A stretch of 64,000 nucleotides of DNA from a virus. Below are positions 1 to 9,834 of this stretch, piece after piece. Below the pieces are notes generated by a model. That model was not told the DNA's origin and did not search any database. It saw only the letters and a program-made list of their open reading frames with translations. The stretch covers positions 49,522-113,521 of IMG/VR virus record IMGVR_UViG_3300027763_000036, one strand, 5' to 3'. The translations under genes were made by a program, and so were the position numbers. Numbering within the stretch: position 1 is the stretch's first letter; every line of letters begins with the position of its first letter.

Positions 1-879
1 ATATTAGAGGTATGTCATGGTAGAGTAAAACTACCAGATGATTTTTATGTATTTAACTTTGCATTTGTTTGTGGAAATTATGAACAGCATGCAGGTTATG
101 GACCAATGGCATCAGGGACTCATATTATGGAAGTTCCTTATCAAGAAGTTCCATCTACTGTAGATGTATGTGCTCCACCAACAGTAAACTGTAGAACATG
201 TAATTCTAATCCATGTAACCAAACTGCAGCATGTAGTCTTAATCATCCAATAGTAGATCCAATACCTACAGAGTATGATCCTTTAAATCCTTATGGTAAC
301 ACATGTGTTGCTCCTAGAGTATTTATGAACTGTAAAGGAGAAAAATGGGAACTTGTTCAAGTAATGAATAACTCCGGTTCAAGTGTTACTAGAGTTTATA
401 GAGATCTTTTGCCATTAAGAATGAAGGCAAGTCAAGAAATAGAATGTGATTGTCCAAATCTTTATTGGAATGCTGCAAACGAGGGATGGATTAAAGGAGG
501 ATTTTTATTTACAACATTTCAAACAGGAAGAGTATATTTAAACTACCAAGGTCAAATGGAAGATGATAATGGAAACTTAATGGTTCCGGATCATGATCTT
601 TTAAATGAATACTATGAGTATGCACTAAAAGCTAGAATCTTTGAAAACTTATATTTAAATGGAGAGGATGTAGCACAAAGAATGCAACTTGTAGAACAAA
701 GACTTAAAGCTGCAAGAAACAATGCATTAAGTGTAGTTAATACTCCAAACTTTAGAGAGTTAGAGCAAATGTGGTGGACAAATAGAAAAGCTATGTACGG
801 TAAGTACTATTCTATGTTTCAAAGTTATTCACCTAATGCAGGATATTATAGAAATATAACTGGTAATAGAATTATATAA
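1..879 (+). CDS. Tail/ring-type structural protein, 5' end cut off by window edge
   Basis: The reading frame is open from base 1 with no stop, so the ATG at 106 is internal and the gene enters from the left; 292 residues are visible. The N-terminal visible part is Cys-rich (a cluster around residues 57-80 with CRTC and CNSNPC). The C-terminal part has a PDHDLLNEYYEYALKAR segment and a helical, charged end. This resembles the PD-x-IEALK-type segment of crAss-like neck/tail ring proteins. In phiCrAss001 a ring protein gene precedes the muzzle gene, and here the next gene looks like a muzzle protein, which supports the call. Its stop overlaps the next start (TAATG). The structural role is inferred; another neck or adaptor protein is possible. 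Confidence 0.5.
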   Translation: MLEVCHGRVKLPDDFYVFNFAFVCGNYEQHAGYGPMASGTHIMEVPYQEVPSTVDVCAPPTVNCRTCNSNPCNQTAACSLNHPIVDPIPTEYDPLNPYGNTCVAPRVFMNCKGEKWELVQVMNNSGSSVTRVYRDLLPLRMKASQEIECDCPNLYWNAANEGWIKGGFLFTTFQTGRVYLNYQGQMEDDNGNLMVPDHDLLNEYYEYALKARIFENLYLNGEDVAQRMQLVEQRLKAARNNALSVVNTPNFRELEQMWWTNRKAMYGKYYSMFQSYSPNAGYYRNITGNRII

Positions 880-3800
880 TGGGTAAAGAAATTCAAAATA
901 CTAGTCAAACAGTAACTAATAGTTTTTCAAAAGGTCTTAATAAAGATACAGACCCTTCATTTGTAGAATCTGGATTGTGGACACATGCTAGAAACATGGT
1001 TAACAATACAGATGAAGGTAACTTAGGTACATTAACTAATGAGGACTCAAACTATCTCTGTGGAACAAGTGGTGAAACCATGCAGGGTGAGAAAGATATT
1101 ATTGGATTAATACATCTCTTTGCTGATAAGTGGGTAGTCTTTACTGTTGCTAATGTTAATGGAAAACCTGTTAACTCTGAGATTGGTTTATATGAAGAAG
1201 ACTTCTGTAGGTATAGACCAATTGTTTCTGCACCATGTTTAAACTTTAGTAATTTACATCTTATAACTGGTGGATCAAGACAGAAGGGAGATTGTAGATG
1301 GGAAGTTTATTGGGTTGATGGAAATAACGTGGATAGGTATATGGATGTTGGTGATCCTAAAACTTGGCCAGATCCTAATTTTGTTTGGGGAGGTTCTGAT
1401 CAATCAGTAGCTGGTGCCAATTATAATTACTATTTAGATAATAATGGAAATACAGTTCTTTGGCCAATAACTGCTTGGGAACAAAAATGTTTACCAACAA
1501 ATTGTCATATATGTTTTGACACTAATCAACTAGACTGTGATAAAATAAGATTAGCATCTCTTGTTAAAACTCCATGTGTAGAATTATCTATTGCACCTGG
1601 TACAGGTACATTAGAAAATGGAACATACTTTGCAATTGTAGCTTATACAATTAATACTCAGAAAGTAACCAACTATTTTTCTCCAAGTAATTTACAACCG
1701 GTATATACTGAAAGAAATTTATCACAAGGATCTTTACAATTAAATTTAGATTTAGATACAGATAACTTTCAGCAGTTTGAACTTGTAATAGTAGCATCTA
1801 TAAATGAAAATGTTATTGCAAAAAAGATTGGATATTATTCTACATCACAAACAACAATTCTATTAGATGATATCCCACTTACATTAGAGACTATTCCATT
1901 AAGTTTAATTACCATTCAGAATCCTGTGTATGAAACATCTGATCAAATGGTTAATGTTAATCAGTACTTATTAAGGATAGCTCCTAAATCTAAATTTGAT
2001 TTTAACTATCAGCCATTAGCAAATTTAATTAATACCGAATGGGTTTCTGTTGAATATCCAGAAGATTATTATATTAAAGGTGGATCAAAGACTGGATATC
2101 TTAGAGATGAAGTATACTCATTCTTTATACGTTGGGTATATAATACAGGAGATAAATCTGCTTCTTATCACATTCCAGGTAGAGCAGCTGAACCATATAC
2201 ATTTGTTGCACCTAATGGAACTACACAAACTTTATTAGACACTGCATCTTATACAGATATAAATAGTTTTGCAGATGACATAAGACTTTGGCAAACTATA
2301 AATACAGCAACTCAAACTGGTGTATTTTTAATTAATAATCCAATATTACCAGATGGAGGAAAAGTATTAGCATTTGGTAAAATGGGATATTGGGAGTCAA
2401 CAGAATTATATCCACCTAATCAACCAGAAGTTTGGAATTCAAGTTCTCAATGTTGGACAGGAACTACAAATCCAAATTATGATTTATGTGGTACACCAAT
2501 AAGACACCATAAGTTTCCTGATAATGCTTTATCATCTGAAACATATCACTTTAGAGTAGACAATGCAAACTTTGTAGCTAATCCTTCTGATGGTAAAAAA
2601 TATATTAGAATCATGAGTGTTAGATTTAATGGAATCATTTATCCAAAAGATAATGATGGAAATCCAATACCAGGAATAGTTGGTTATGAAATTCTAAGAG
2701 GGTCAAGAGAAGGTAATCAAAGTATAGTAGCTAAAGGTATGATTAATAACTTTAGAGATTATGAAATACAAGGTCAGTCAAAAGGTAATAGAAAAGGGTT
2801 GTACGCAAACTATCCATTTAACTGTAGTATTCCTTTAGGTAATACATTGACACCAACTGATCATGATTATAGATTTAATGATCCATTTATTAAACCAGTA
2901 ACTATAAATTCACAAGGAAATGAAACTTTTGTAAATCAGTTTATACCTGAAAATTTATTAACATTTACTTCTCCAGATACAAGTTTTAGAAATCCATTTT
3001 TAAATCAAACTGAGTTAAAAATATATGGAAGTTTAGAAGGAAACTCAACACATGCATTTGTAGTTCCTAATAAACATCCAGAAAATAAATTAATGAGTGA
3101 TGAAGCATTTTATATTTCTGTTATAGTTGGTTTAGGTAATGCTCTTTTAAATTTATTAGGAAAACAAGAAATGCATACACAAGCAACTCCTGATTTTCAA
3201 GCACCTTATCAAAAATATCCACAATGGAATATAGCAGCTGGTCCAACAGGAGGAACAACAGGTGCTACATTTGATTTAGACGCATTTACAGTTAATGCAG
3301 CCTCAAGTACTTATAATAATTATGTAACTCAAATGCAAAATTATTTTACATTGGGTGGACAATTAAATGCAGCATTAACCGGAGCATTAACATTACAGGA
3401 TATTTATGATACAACATCTCAAACATATGCTAATATAGGATTATCTACTCCACAAGTAATCGTAACAGATTATACAGCAGCAACTGTATTTAACAATCTT
3501 GGTTTAAATCCAGTTGTAACTGGAGCTATAAATGTTGCTATACAAATACCCTATTACTTTGCAGAAGGATTTAATACTACACTAAGAGTAATACAAGCAT
3601 TCTTACCATTTAGACAGTATGCATTACAATCTCTTGCCCATGGTTTCTATGCAAGGTTTGTTCCTCCTGTAAATAGTTTCTTAAAAAGATTTAGTTTAAA
3701 GGATGGATTTTATTTAACAGATAGTAATCAAGAAGTTCCTGATTATTTAAATGGCCTTGGTGGATTTGAAAGATATTCAATAAATAATCTTAATAGAACT

Positions 3801-6371
3801 AAGACAGTATTTTTAAGAACTGCTGCACCTAATAATTTAAATCCGCTTACTGCTCCTGTTATTGGTCCAAGATTGGTTGGAACATATGCGGCTGGTGTTT
3901 TACAACCAGGTAACCAAGAAGATAACACATTAATTAATCTTGGTAAAGCTGTATCTGCTTCATTAGGTGGAGGTATGGCGTTTGACAATGAAACAAGATT
4001 TAATAGTTTTATAGCTAATATTGCTAGTCATTATGTTGGATTAAAATATAATGTACAAAATCAATATGGACAATTAGAAAGTATTAAACAAGTTGTTGCT
4101 ACATCATGTGAAGTTAGATTTGATAAAAATAGTATTTATGATCCAGCAACAAATCCTGATGGAGATGTTTCAATTGTAACAACATCAGCTTTTTGTGGTC
4201 CAACTACTAGTCCTACACAAGTTCAACATACTATATTATTACCAACACAACCAATCTTTGGTGGAGATACTTATATAAACAGATTTACAGAAAAGAATAC
4301 AATGCTATTCTTTTACAATTGGTTATATAATCTTCCTGATGGCACTCCTTGGAATTATGCTTTATATAATAATATTCCAACAGCAAGATACTGGATGAAC
4401 TCTCAACCATATTCTAAAGATGAGAATGTATTATTTGGAGGAGGTATTAACCCTTTATCTATAATTCAAGGATTATTTAATAGTAATCCAAACTTTGGTA
4501 CAGGACCAACTCCTAGAGGTTATTATAATTTAGATAATGATAATTATGATAGACAAACCGATCAAGAAACTGGAGCAGGTTCCTTCCCTAGAGGTTATGA
4601 TGGATTCATGTCTGTTAAAAATTCTTATTTCTATCTAGCTAATTCAGGTGTTAGAGATTTCTTTGTAGAGAGTAATGTACTTGTAGATTTTAGATCTCAA
4701 GGAACTTTCCAATATGAACAGCCATATATACCATATCAGTATACAGATATGCGGCAGTTATTTGATATGAATCCAGAAGTAATTACTAAAGGTAACTTCT
4801 ATAACTATGATTACTCATTAAGTGTTACTAAGTTCTTTACACAATATCTTTCTGCAGGATCTTTACAAGGATTAACATATAATCCTTATGTAGCTGAATT
4901 ATGTTTTACATATTATCCTAACAGAGCATTATATTCGTTATATCAAGATGATGAATCATATGACAATAACTGGTTAATTTATTTACCATTAAACTATGTA
5001 CAGTTTAATGATAGAATAACTACAGTTAAACCTGTAGGGATGAGTGGTATGTTATTTACATTTCCAACTACGGGTCCTTTATTCTATCAAGGTGTGGATC
5101 AATTAACTACAAACTTGGGTAAAAAAGTTACTATAGGTGACGGAGGTTTATTTTCTAACCCGCCTTCATCAGCAGCTAATTCAGATGCTCCATTTGAATA
5201 TGGTTCATCACAAAATATTAGATCAGTAATTTATTCTCCCGCAGGACTTTACTATGTATCAATGAATCAAGGAAAGATATTTTCATATGGAGAAGGAATT
5301 AAAGAAATATCTCAGAATGGTCTTAAGTGGTGGTTTACATTATTTTTACCATATAAGCTTACAGAGGACTTCCCAGATTTTCCACATATAGATAATCCAG
5401 TAGCTGGTATTGGTATACAATCAATGTATGATAGCAGAAACTCATTATTATATTTTAGCAAAAAAGATTATCAGTTAAAACCTAACTTAGGTAAAGTAAT
5501 ATATAGTCCTACTATTAACAGATTTATTTATTCTGGTGTTAAATATCAACTAGGAGATCCAGCAATATTTGATGATGCATCTTGGACAGTAAGTTATGAT
5601 CCTAAGATGAATGTGTTTATTAGTTATCATGACTGGCATCCTGATTTAGCTTTCTCATCTAAAGAAACTGTATTTACTGTAAAGAATAATACTATCTGGA
5701 AACACAATGACACATGTACAGATTTTAATAACTATTATGGTATTCAATATCCTTTTGAGATAGAGTATCCTATAAATACTGGTCAATCACCTACAGTTAT
5801 TAAATCATTTGAATATATTCTTGAGGCTTACAGATATTCTCATCTTAATTGTGTAGATCAGTTCCATGTTCTAGATGCAAACTTTAATCAAGCTGTGGTA
5901 TCTAACACAGAACAAGTATCTGGATATTTAAACTTAAATATATTCCCTAAGAACAACATTACTCTTTCACTTGATTATCCAAAACTAAATCAATCTAACT
6001 TATCTTCATTTGATATTTTATTCTCAAAAGAAGAAAACAAATATAGATTCAACCAGTTCTGGGATATTACAAAAGATAGAGGAGAGTTTCCAATAGGATC
6101 AGATTATCCTCCAACAGGACAACTTATTCCTGGAACTACACAGTTATTAGGTAACTATGCAGATCAAGTTATTTGGAATACACAACCTAACGGTTATATC
6201 AAAACTTTAAATGCAAATAACTTGAATTACAATAAACCTGAAATGCAAAGAAAAAGATTTAGACATTATCTTAATTATCTATTCTTGTCAAAACTTGCAA
6301 CACCAGAAGAAAGAGATATTAACTTTATCCTTAAGATAATAAATAGTAAGAATCAAGCATCATATAGATAA
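879..6371 (+). CDS. Giant tail protein, probable crAss-like muzzle / P22 gp10-like stabilization protein
   Basis: 1830 residues starting at an ATG that overlaps the preceding stop. The N-terminus (residues 10-45: SFSKGLNKDTDPSF, then WTHARNMV and GNLGTLTNE) matches my memory of the opening of crAss-like tail stabilization/muzzle proteins, which relate to the P22 gp10-type beta-propeller. The body is rich in Asn, Tyr, Thr and aromatic residues with few charged clusters, typical of a beta-rich structural protein. No catalytic motif was seen. It sits between a ring-like protein and the cargo genes, the order known for phiCrAss001. The protein would close the tail end and contact the host surface. 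It is a phage structural protein with good confidence; the muzzle assignment is weaker. TAATG overlaps at both ends suggest coupled translation. Confidence 0.55.
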   Translation: MGKEIQNTSQTVTNSFSKGLNKDTDPSFVESGLWTHARNMVNNTDEGNLGTLTNEDSNYLCGTSGETMQGEKDIIGLIHLFADKWVVFTVANVNGKPVNSEIGLYEEDFCRYRPIVSAPCLNFSNLHLITGGSRQKGDCRWEVYWVDGNNVDRYMDVGDPKTWPDPNFVWGGSDQSVAGANYNYYLDNNGNTVLWPITAWEQKCLPTNCHICFDTNQLDCDKIRLASLVKTPCVELSIAPGTGTLENGTYFAIVAYTINTQKVTNYFSPSNLQPVYTERNLSQGSLQLNLDLDTDNFQQFELVIVASINENVIAKKIGYYSTSQTTILLDDIPLTLETIPLSLITIQNPVYETSDQMVNVNQYLLRIAPKSKFDFNYQPLANLINTEWVSVEYPEDYYIKGGSKTGYLRDEVYSFFIRWVYNTGDKSASYHIPGRAAEPYTFVAPNGTTQTLLDTASYTDINSFADDIRLWQTINTATQTGVFLINNPILPDGGKVLAFGKMGYWESTELYPPNQPEVWNSSSQCWTGTTNPNYDLCGTPIRHHKFPDNALSSETYHFRVDNANFVANPSDGKKYIRIMSVRFNGIIYPKDNDGNPIPGIVGYEILRGSREGNQSIVAKGMINNFRDYEIQGQSKGNRKGLYANYPFNCSIPLGNTLTPTDHDYRFNDPFIKPVTINSQGNETFVNQFIPENLLTFTSPDTSFRNPFLNQTELKIYGSLEGNSTHAFVVPNKHPENKLMSDEAFYISVIVGLGNALLNLLGKQEMHTQATPDFQAPYQKYPQWNIAAGPTGGTTGATFDLDAFTVNAASSTYNNYVTQMQNYFTLGGQLNAALTGALTLQDIYDTTSQTYANIGLSTPQVIVTDYTAATVFNNLGLNPVVTGAINVAIQIPYYFAEGFNTTLRVIQAFLPFRQYALQSLAHGFYARFVPPVNSFLKRFSLKDGFYLTDSNQEVPDYLNGLGGFERYSINNLNRTKTVFLRTAAPNNLNPLTAPVIGPRLVGTYAAGVLQPGNQEDNTLINLGKAVSASLGGGMAFDNETRFNSFIANIASHYVGLKYNVQNQYGQLESIKQVVATSCEVRFDKNSIYDPATNPDGDVSIVTTSAFCGPTTSPTQVQHTILLPTQPIFGGDTYINRFTEKNTMLFFYNWLYNLPDGTPWNYALYNNIPTARYWMNSQPYSKDENVLFGGGINPLSIIQGLFNSNPNFGTGPTPRGYYNLDNDNYDRQTDQETGAGSFPRGYDGFMSVKNSYFYLANSGVRDFFVESNVLVDFRSQGTFQYEQPYIPYQYTDMRQLFDMNPEVITKGNFYNYDYSLSVTKFFTQYLSAGSLQGLTYNPYVAELCFTYYPNRALYSLYQDDESYDNNWLIYLPLNYVQFNDRITTVKPVGMSGMLFTFPTTGPLFYQGVDQLTTNLGKKVTIGDGGLFSNPPSSAANSDAPFEYGSSQNIRSVIYSPAGLYYVSMNQGKIFSYGEGIKEISQNGLKWWFTLFLPYKLTEDFPDFPHIDNPVAGIGIQSMYDSRNSLLYFSKKDYQLKPNLGKVIYSPTINRFIYSGVKYQLGDPAIFDDASWTVSYDPKMNVFISYHDWHPDLAFSSKETVFTVKNNTIWKHNDTCTDFNNYYGIQYPFEIEYPINTGQSPTVIKSFEYILEAYRYSHLNCVDQFHVLDANFNQAVVSNTEQVSGYLNLNIFPKNNITLSLDYPKLNQSNLSSFDILFSKEENKYRFNQFWDITKDRGEFPIGSDYPPTGQLIPGTTQLLGNYADQVIWNTQPNGYIKTLNANNLNYNKPEMQRKRFRHYLNYLFLSKLATPEERDINFILKIINSKNQASYR

Positions 6372-9300
6372 TGAAAAAATCTTTTAAAAAATATGAAGTG
6401 GCAGGTTTACCTGGAGGACCAAATGAATTAAAAAGATTCACTAACGGATTTATTATATCTGAGAGAGGTCAATGGGATTATCCCGGACAACCTACAGCAG
6501 TACCAACTCCTTCTGGTAGAATTACTACTGAAGGAGTAGAAGATGATCTAGTGGGTATTGATAATTTAGGTAACACACAATACATGTCTCCTGATAATGA
6601 ATATCAGTTTGAAGGAGATATGGTATATGAAATACCACAAGCAAAAAAAGGAGGAAGCAAGAAACCATCTAAAAAGTTCTCAAAAAGTCTGATGGCTAAG
6701 AATAGATTATTTGCAAAAAATCCTTTACTTAAAAAATCAAAGTCTGTTAAGAATAAAATCTTTGATCCTTATTCCCCATACTTTCAACCAGGAGGAGAAA
6801 CTTATAATCAGTTACCTTCAAGATACGGAGATGCTTTAAAAAACTTTGTGTATCCTGAAGTAGTTGATTCATCTGAAGAAACAGGTTATGATGCAGCATT
6901 AGGGGTTATTAAACAAAATCCAAATGACCCTATTGCAAATGTAAATAATCCTTGGTGGTATGAACATGAGTTAATGCATCATTTACAAAATCAAGCTGGA
7001 GGAATGAGTACATATGGCGCAGTTGGTTTAAGACCAAATCCTTATGTAGCTTCAGATGAAGCAATAGGTTCTTACTATGATAGAAGAGGGTCAGAATTTG
7101 AAACAGAATTAAATAGAATTTTAGAAGAAAATCCAGATATATTAGAAGAAGAAGCATATGCAAGAGCTGAAGAAGATTTATATAACAATCCAACAACTAC
7201 AGAAGGTGAAGCAAGAAACTATGAAGGATACATAGAAGCTGGTAATCCATCTATCTTCCCAAAAAAACAACAAGATGGCGGAATAATTTTAGATCTTACA
7301 GAAGATCGAATAGAAGAATATAGAAAAGGTGGATACATAGTAGAAGAAATAAATGATTATAAAAAAGGTGGTGCATTACTTACTAAGAAAGTAACATGTA
7401 AAAAATGTGGTTGGACATGGGATGCTGCAGATGGTGGTAATGATCTTACTACTTGTCATAAATGTGGTGGTCAAGGATTAATACATGCACAAACTGGAGG
7501 ATATATAAATGACATTTCTATACCTACATTAACTAGAATGCAACCTGGTGGACCAGTTCCTGAATCTACATATACTCCAATTGATCCAAACTTCTTATCT
7601 GCAAATCCTGATACATATTCTCAAATTGTAAATAAACCTGAAGTTACATCAGAAAGACAAGCTTCAGATATTGGTAAATTAAGAGCAGAGTATCGTGATA
7701 AAAATTCAATGGATAAATTTTTAGATGAAAAGAAAAGACAATATTTAAAAAAGAATAAGGGATTAAATAAAGCTGCTGGAGTTACTATGGAAAATTTTCC
7801 AGAAGATGTTCTTCAAAACTTTACAAATGAGTATAATTATAAAACAAATAATTATGCTGTAAATAAACTTGGTAAGAAAGAAGGATGGAATCCTAAAAGA
7901 AGAGGTGAGTGGGTGGATGAATTAACACCGGGAGAAAAAGATGCTGTTGCTGAATCTAAATATGGATCTAAACTACAACCTAGTTATTGGTCAAGATCAT
8001 TAGCTGGTGTACAAGAACTTGGTAATGCAGCAATTAAATTATTACCGGGAAAACAAGGTGATGTCTTAAAATATAATATCCCAGGACTTACTAAAAAGGA
8101 ACAAAAAGAAATAGCAGAATCAAAAATAGGAGCTCTTGAAACTTTAGCTCCAATGGATATACCAGGAGCAGCAATAGCTAATTTAGTTAAGAATACTGGA
8201 TTATCTACAGGATCAGATTACAAAGAACAGGCTAATGCTTTAGCAGGAGAAAAAATGGCTAATGTATCTGATACAGAAGCAATGGCATTTAATCCATTAA
8301 CTTATGCAGGATTAGAGTCTTTACCTGAACTTGGAGTAAACTTAGCAAGAGGTATTGGTAAAGGTGCAAGCAAGCTTGAAAGGTTTGTTAAAAATGCAAG
8401 GGATATGGAGAAAATATCTAAAGCATATAGTCCCAATCTTACAAAAATGGGCTTCTCATTCTCATCATCTAAACCAGCAGTTGATTTTGTAGGACCAATG
8501 AGAGCACCAGCACATGCTGTTAGTGATGTTCTATCAGGTTTGAAAAATAGAGGGACAAAATGGGATAAAGTTGGTGCAAAAGGAGAAGAACTTTTACATC
8601 CTGATATGATTAATTATCATGGAACATATGCTGGAAGACCAATTGTTGAAGTAAGAATGCCAGATGGTACACCAGAGTTTTTTTATAAATCTTCTGGATG
8701 GGCTGGAAAAGAAGGTGCTGGTTTAAAAGGAACTACAGAAGGACAATGGCAAGTATTTGGAGGATTTAGTGACGTACCAAATACTAAAGATTGGTTTATT
8801 AAAGATGCAGGTTATAAAGATTATTATGGTAGTAACACATTTAAAGGTATGGCTGAAAATCTTGATAATGCTTTAATACAAAAGCTTGGTTTTCAAAATA
8901 CTGATGAATTGGATAATGCAATTAATTTTCAAAATAGATTTGGAAATGTAGATTCATACACACCAATAAGAAAATATGGTGGTACAGCCGCTAAATATGG
9001 ATACTCTGTTGGAAATCTTATAAGAAAAGATAAAGGGGGTGCTGTTAGTGGTACTCAAGGTTTAACAGCTGATTTCTCACAGAGACTTACTCAAATGATT
9101 CTAGATGCTAGATCACAAGGTATAGACTTAGGTGTTGGTTCAGGATATAGATCATATGAAAAACAAAAGAGACTTTGGGAACAAGCTCTTAAGAAATATG
9201 GATCTCCTGAGAAAGCAAGAAAATGGGTAGCTCCTCCGGGAGGGTCATTTCATAATAAAGGTCTTGCAGTTGATTTACATTCAAGTGGAAATGCATTAGG

Positions 9301-9775
9301 TAAAGAAAAAAATGCCAAAGCCACAGAATGGGCACATGCTAATGCTAAGAAGTATGGTTTACATTTTAGAATGGGGCATGAGCCTTGGCACATTGAACCT
9401 ATAGAGAAAACTAAATCAAGTTCTGAGAAAGAAAATGAACATGATCATTCAGATCAAGAAGAGTATGAGCAAATGATTGCAGATAAAAATATGGAGTTTG
9501 AGTTAAAACAAAAAGAATTAGCAGAAAGAGAAAGAAAGTTACATGATGATGATTATAGTAATTGGGAACCTGCTAAAAAAGAAGTTGTAGATCCAAGACA
9601 AGAAATGTTAGATGATTATGCAAAGGTGATTGCTCCAAGCAATCAAAACCTTTTTGAACTCTATACAGCTAATCTTCAAGGTCAAATGAAAAAGGGAGGA
9701 TTTATTATGGAATTAACTGATAAAGAAATTGAAAGATATAGAAAAGGAGGATTTATTATAGAAGAACTTGATTAA
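6371..9775 (+). CDS. Virion cargo protein with HELMH zincin, zinc ribbon and M15 (VanY-like) peptidase domains
   Basis: 1134 residues. Visible domains in order: a HELMH zincin motif at residues 199-203 (followed by H204, with Glu-rich SEFETEL about 40 residues later); a four-Cys zinc ribbon near residues 341-365 (CKKCGW and CHKCGG); and a C-terminal M15 D-Ala-D-Ala carboxypeptidase-type domain at about 895-1010. The M15 core is complete: GYRSYEKQ, SFHNKGLAVD with H961 and D968, and EPWH with E1004 and H1007. This enzyme would cleave peptidoglycan cross-links during genome entry. A motif of about 28 residues, GG-I-x-LT-x-I-x-YRKGG-x-IxEE, occurs internally (near residue 301) and again as the exact C-terminus. 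The gene lies directly after the muzzle-like gene. The M15 call is firm; the zincin is less sure. Confidence 0.75.
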   Translation: MKKSFKKYEVAGLPGGPNELKRFTNGFIISERGQWDYPGQPTAVPTPSGRITTEGVEDDLVGIDNLGNTQYMSPDNEYQFEGDMVYEIPQAKKGGSKKPSKKFSKSLMAKNRLFAKNPLLKKSKSVKNKIFDPYSPYFQPGGETYNQLPSRYGDALKNFVYPEVVDSSEETGYDAALGVIKQNPNDPIANVNNPWWYEHELMHHLQNQAGGMSTYGAVGLRPNPYVASDEAIGSYYDRRGSEFETELNRILEENPDILEEEAYARAEEDLYNNPTTTEGEARNYEGYIEAGNPSIFPKKQQDGGIILDLTEDRIEEYRKGGYIVEEINDYKKGGALLTKKVTCKKCGWTWDAADGGNDLTTCHKCGGQGLIHAQTGGYINDISIPTLTRMQPGGPVPESTYTPIDPNFLSANPDTYSQIVNKPEVTSERQASDIGKLRAEYRDKNSMDKFLDEKKRQYLKKNKGLNKAAGVTMENFPEDVLQNFTNEYNYKTNNYAVNKLGKKEGWNPKRRGEWVDELTPGEKDAVAESKYGSKLQPSYWSRSLAGVQELGNAAIKLLPGKQGDVLKYNIPGLTKKEQKEIAESKIGALETLAPMDIPGAAIANLVKNTGLSTGSDYKEQANALAGEKMANVSDTEAMAFNPLTYAGLESLPELGVNLARGIGKGASKLERFVKNARDMEKISKAYSPNLTKMGFSFSSSKPAVDFVGPMRAPAHAVSDVLSGLKNRGTKWDKVGAKGEELLHPDMINYHGTYAGRPIVEVRMPDGTPEFFYKSSGWAGKEGAGLKGTTEGQWQVFGGFSDVPNTKDWFIKDAGYKDYYGSNTFKGMAENLDNALIQKLGFQNTDELDNAINFQNRFGNVDSYTPIRKYGGTAAKYGYSVGNLIRKDKGGAVSGTQGLTADFSQRLTQMILDARSQGIDLGVGSGYRSYEKQKRLWEQALKKYGSPEKARKWVAPPGGSFHNKGLAVDLHSSGNALGKEKNAKATEWAHANAKKYGLHFRMGHEPWHIEPIEKTKSSSEKENEHDHSDQEEYEQMIADKNMEFELKQKELAERERKLHDDDYSNWEPAKKEVVDPRQEMLDDYAKVIAPSNQNLFELYTANLQGQMKKGGFIMELTDKEIERYRKGGFIIEELD

Positions 9776-9790
9776 ACTTATTAAGTTTAA
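9772..9790 (+). terminator. AT-only stem-loop overlapping the stop of the M15 cargo gene
   Basis: TTAAACTT-ATT-AAGTTTAA is a perfect 8-bp stem with a 3-base loop. It overlaps the TAA stop (9773-9775) and is followed by a T-rich stretch. The stem is weak for an intrinsic terminator, so it may act in attenuation or RNA processing. A closely related hairpin sits in the same position after the gene ending at 15744. Confidence 0.45.
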
Positions 9791-9807
9791 ACACTATGTT
9801 TTTATTT

Positions 9808-9825
9808 ATTATATTTATATTATAG
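9808..9825 (+). promoter_or_regulatory. Candidate phage promoter element (copy A)
   Basis: The 18-mer ATTATATTTATATTATAG lies 9 bases before the ATG at 9835. It matches 16 of 18 bases with a second copy at 15777-15794, also just before a cargo gene and also downstream of an AT hairpin. These are among the few real intergenic gaps in the plus-strand block. It does not match the host TAnnTTTG form, so a phage RNA polymerase promoter or a 5' leader signal is possible. Confidence 0.45.
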
Positions 9826-9834
9826 CGCGTTATA

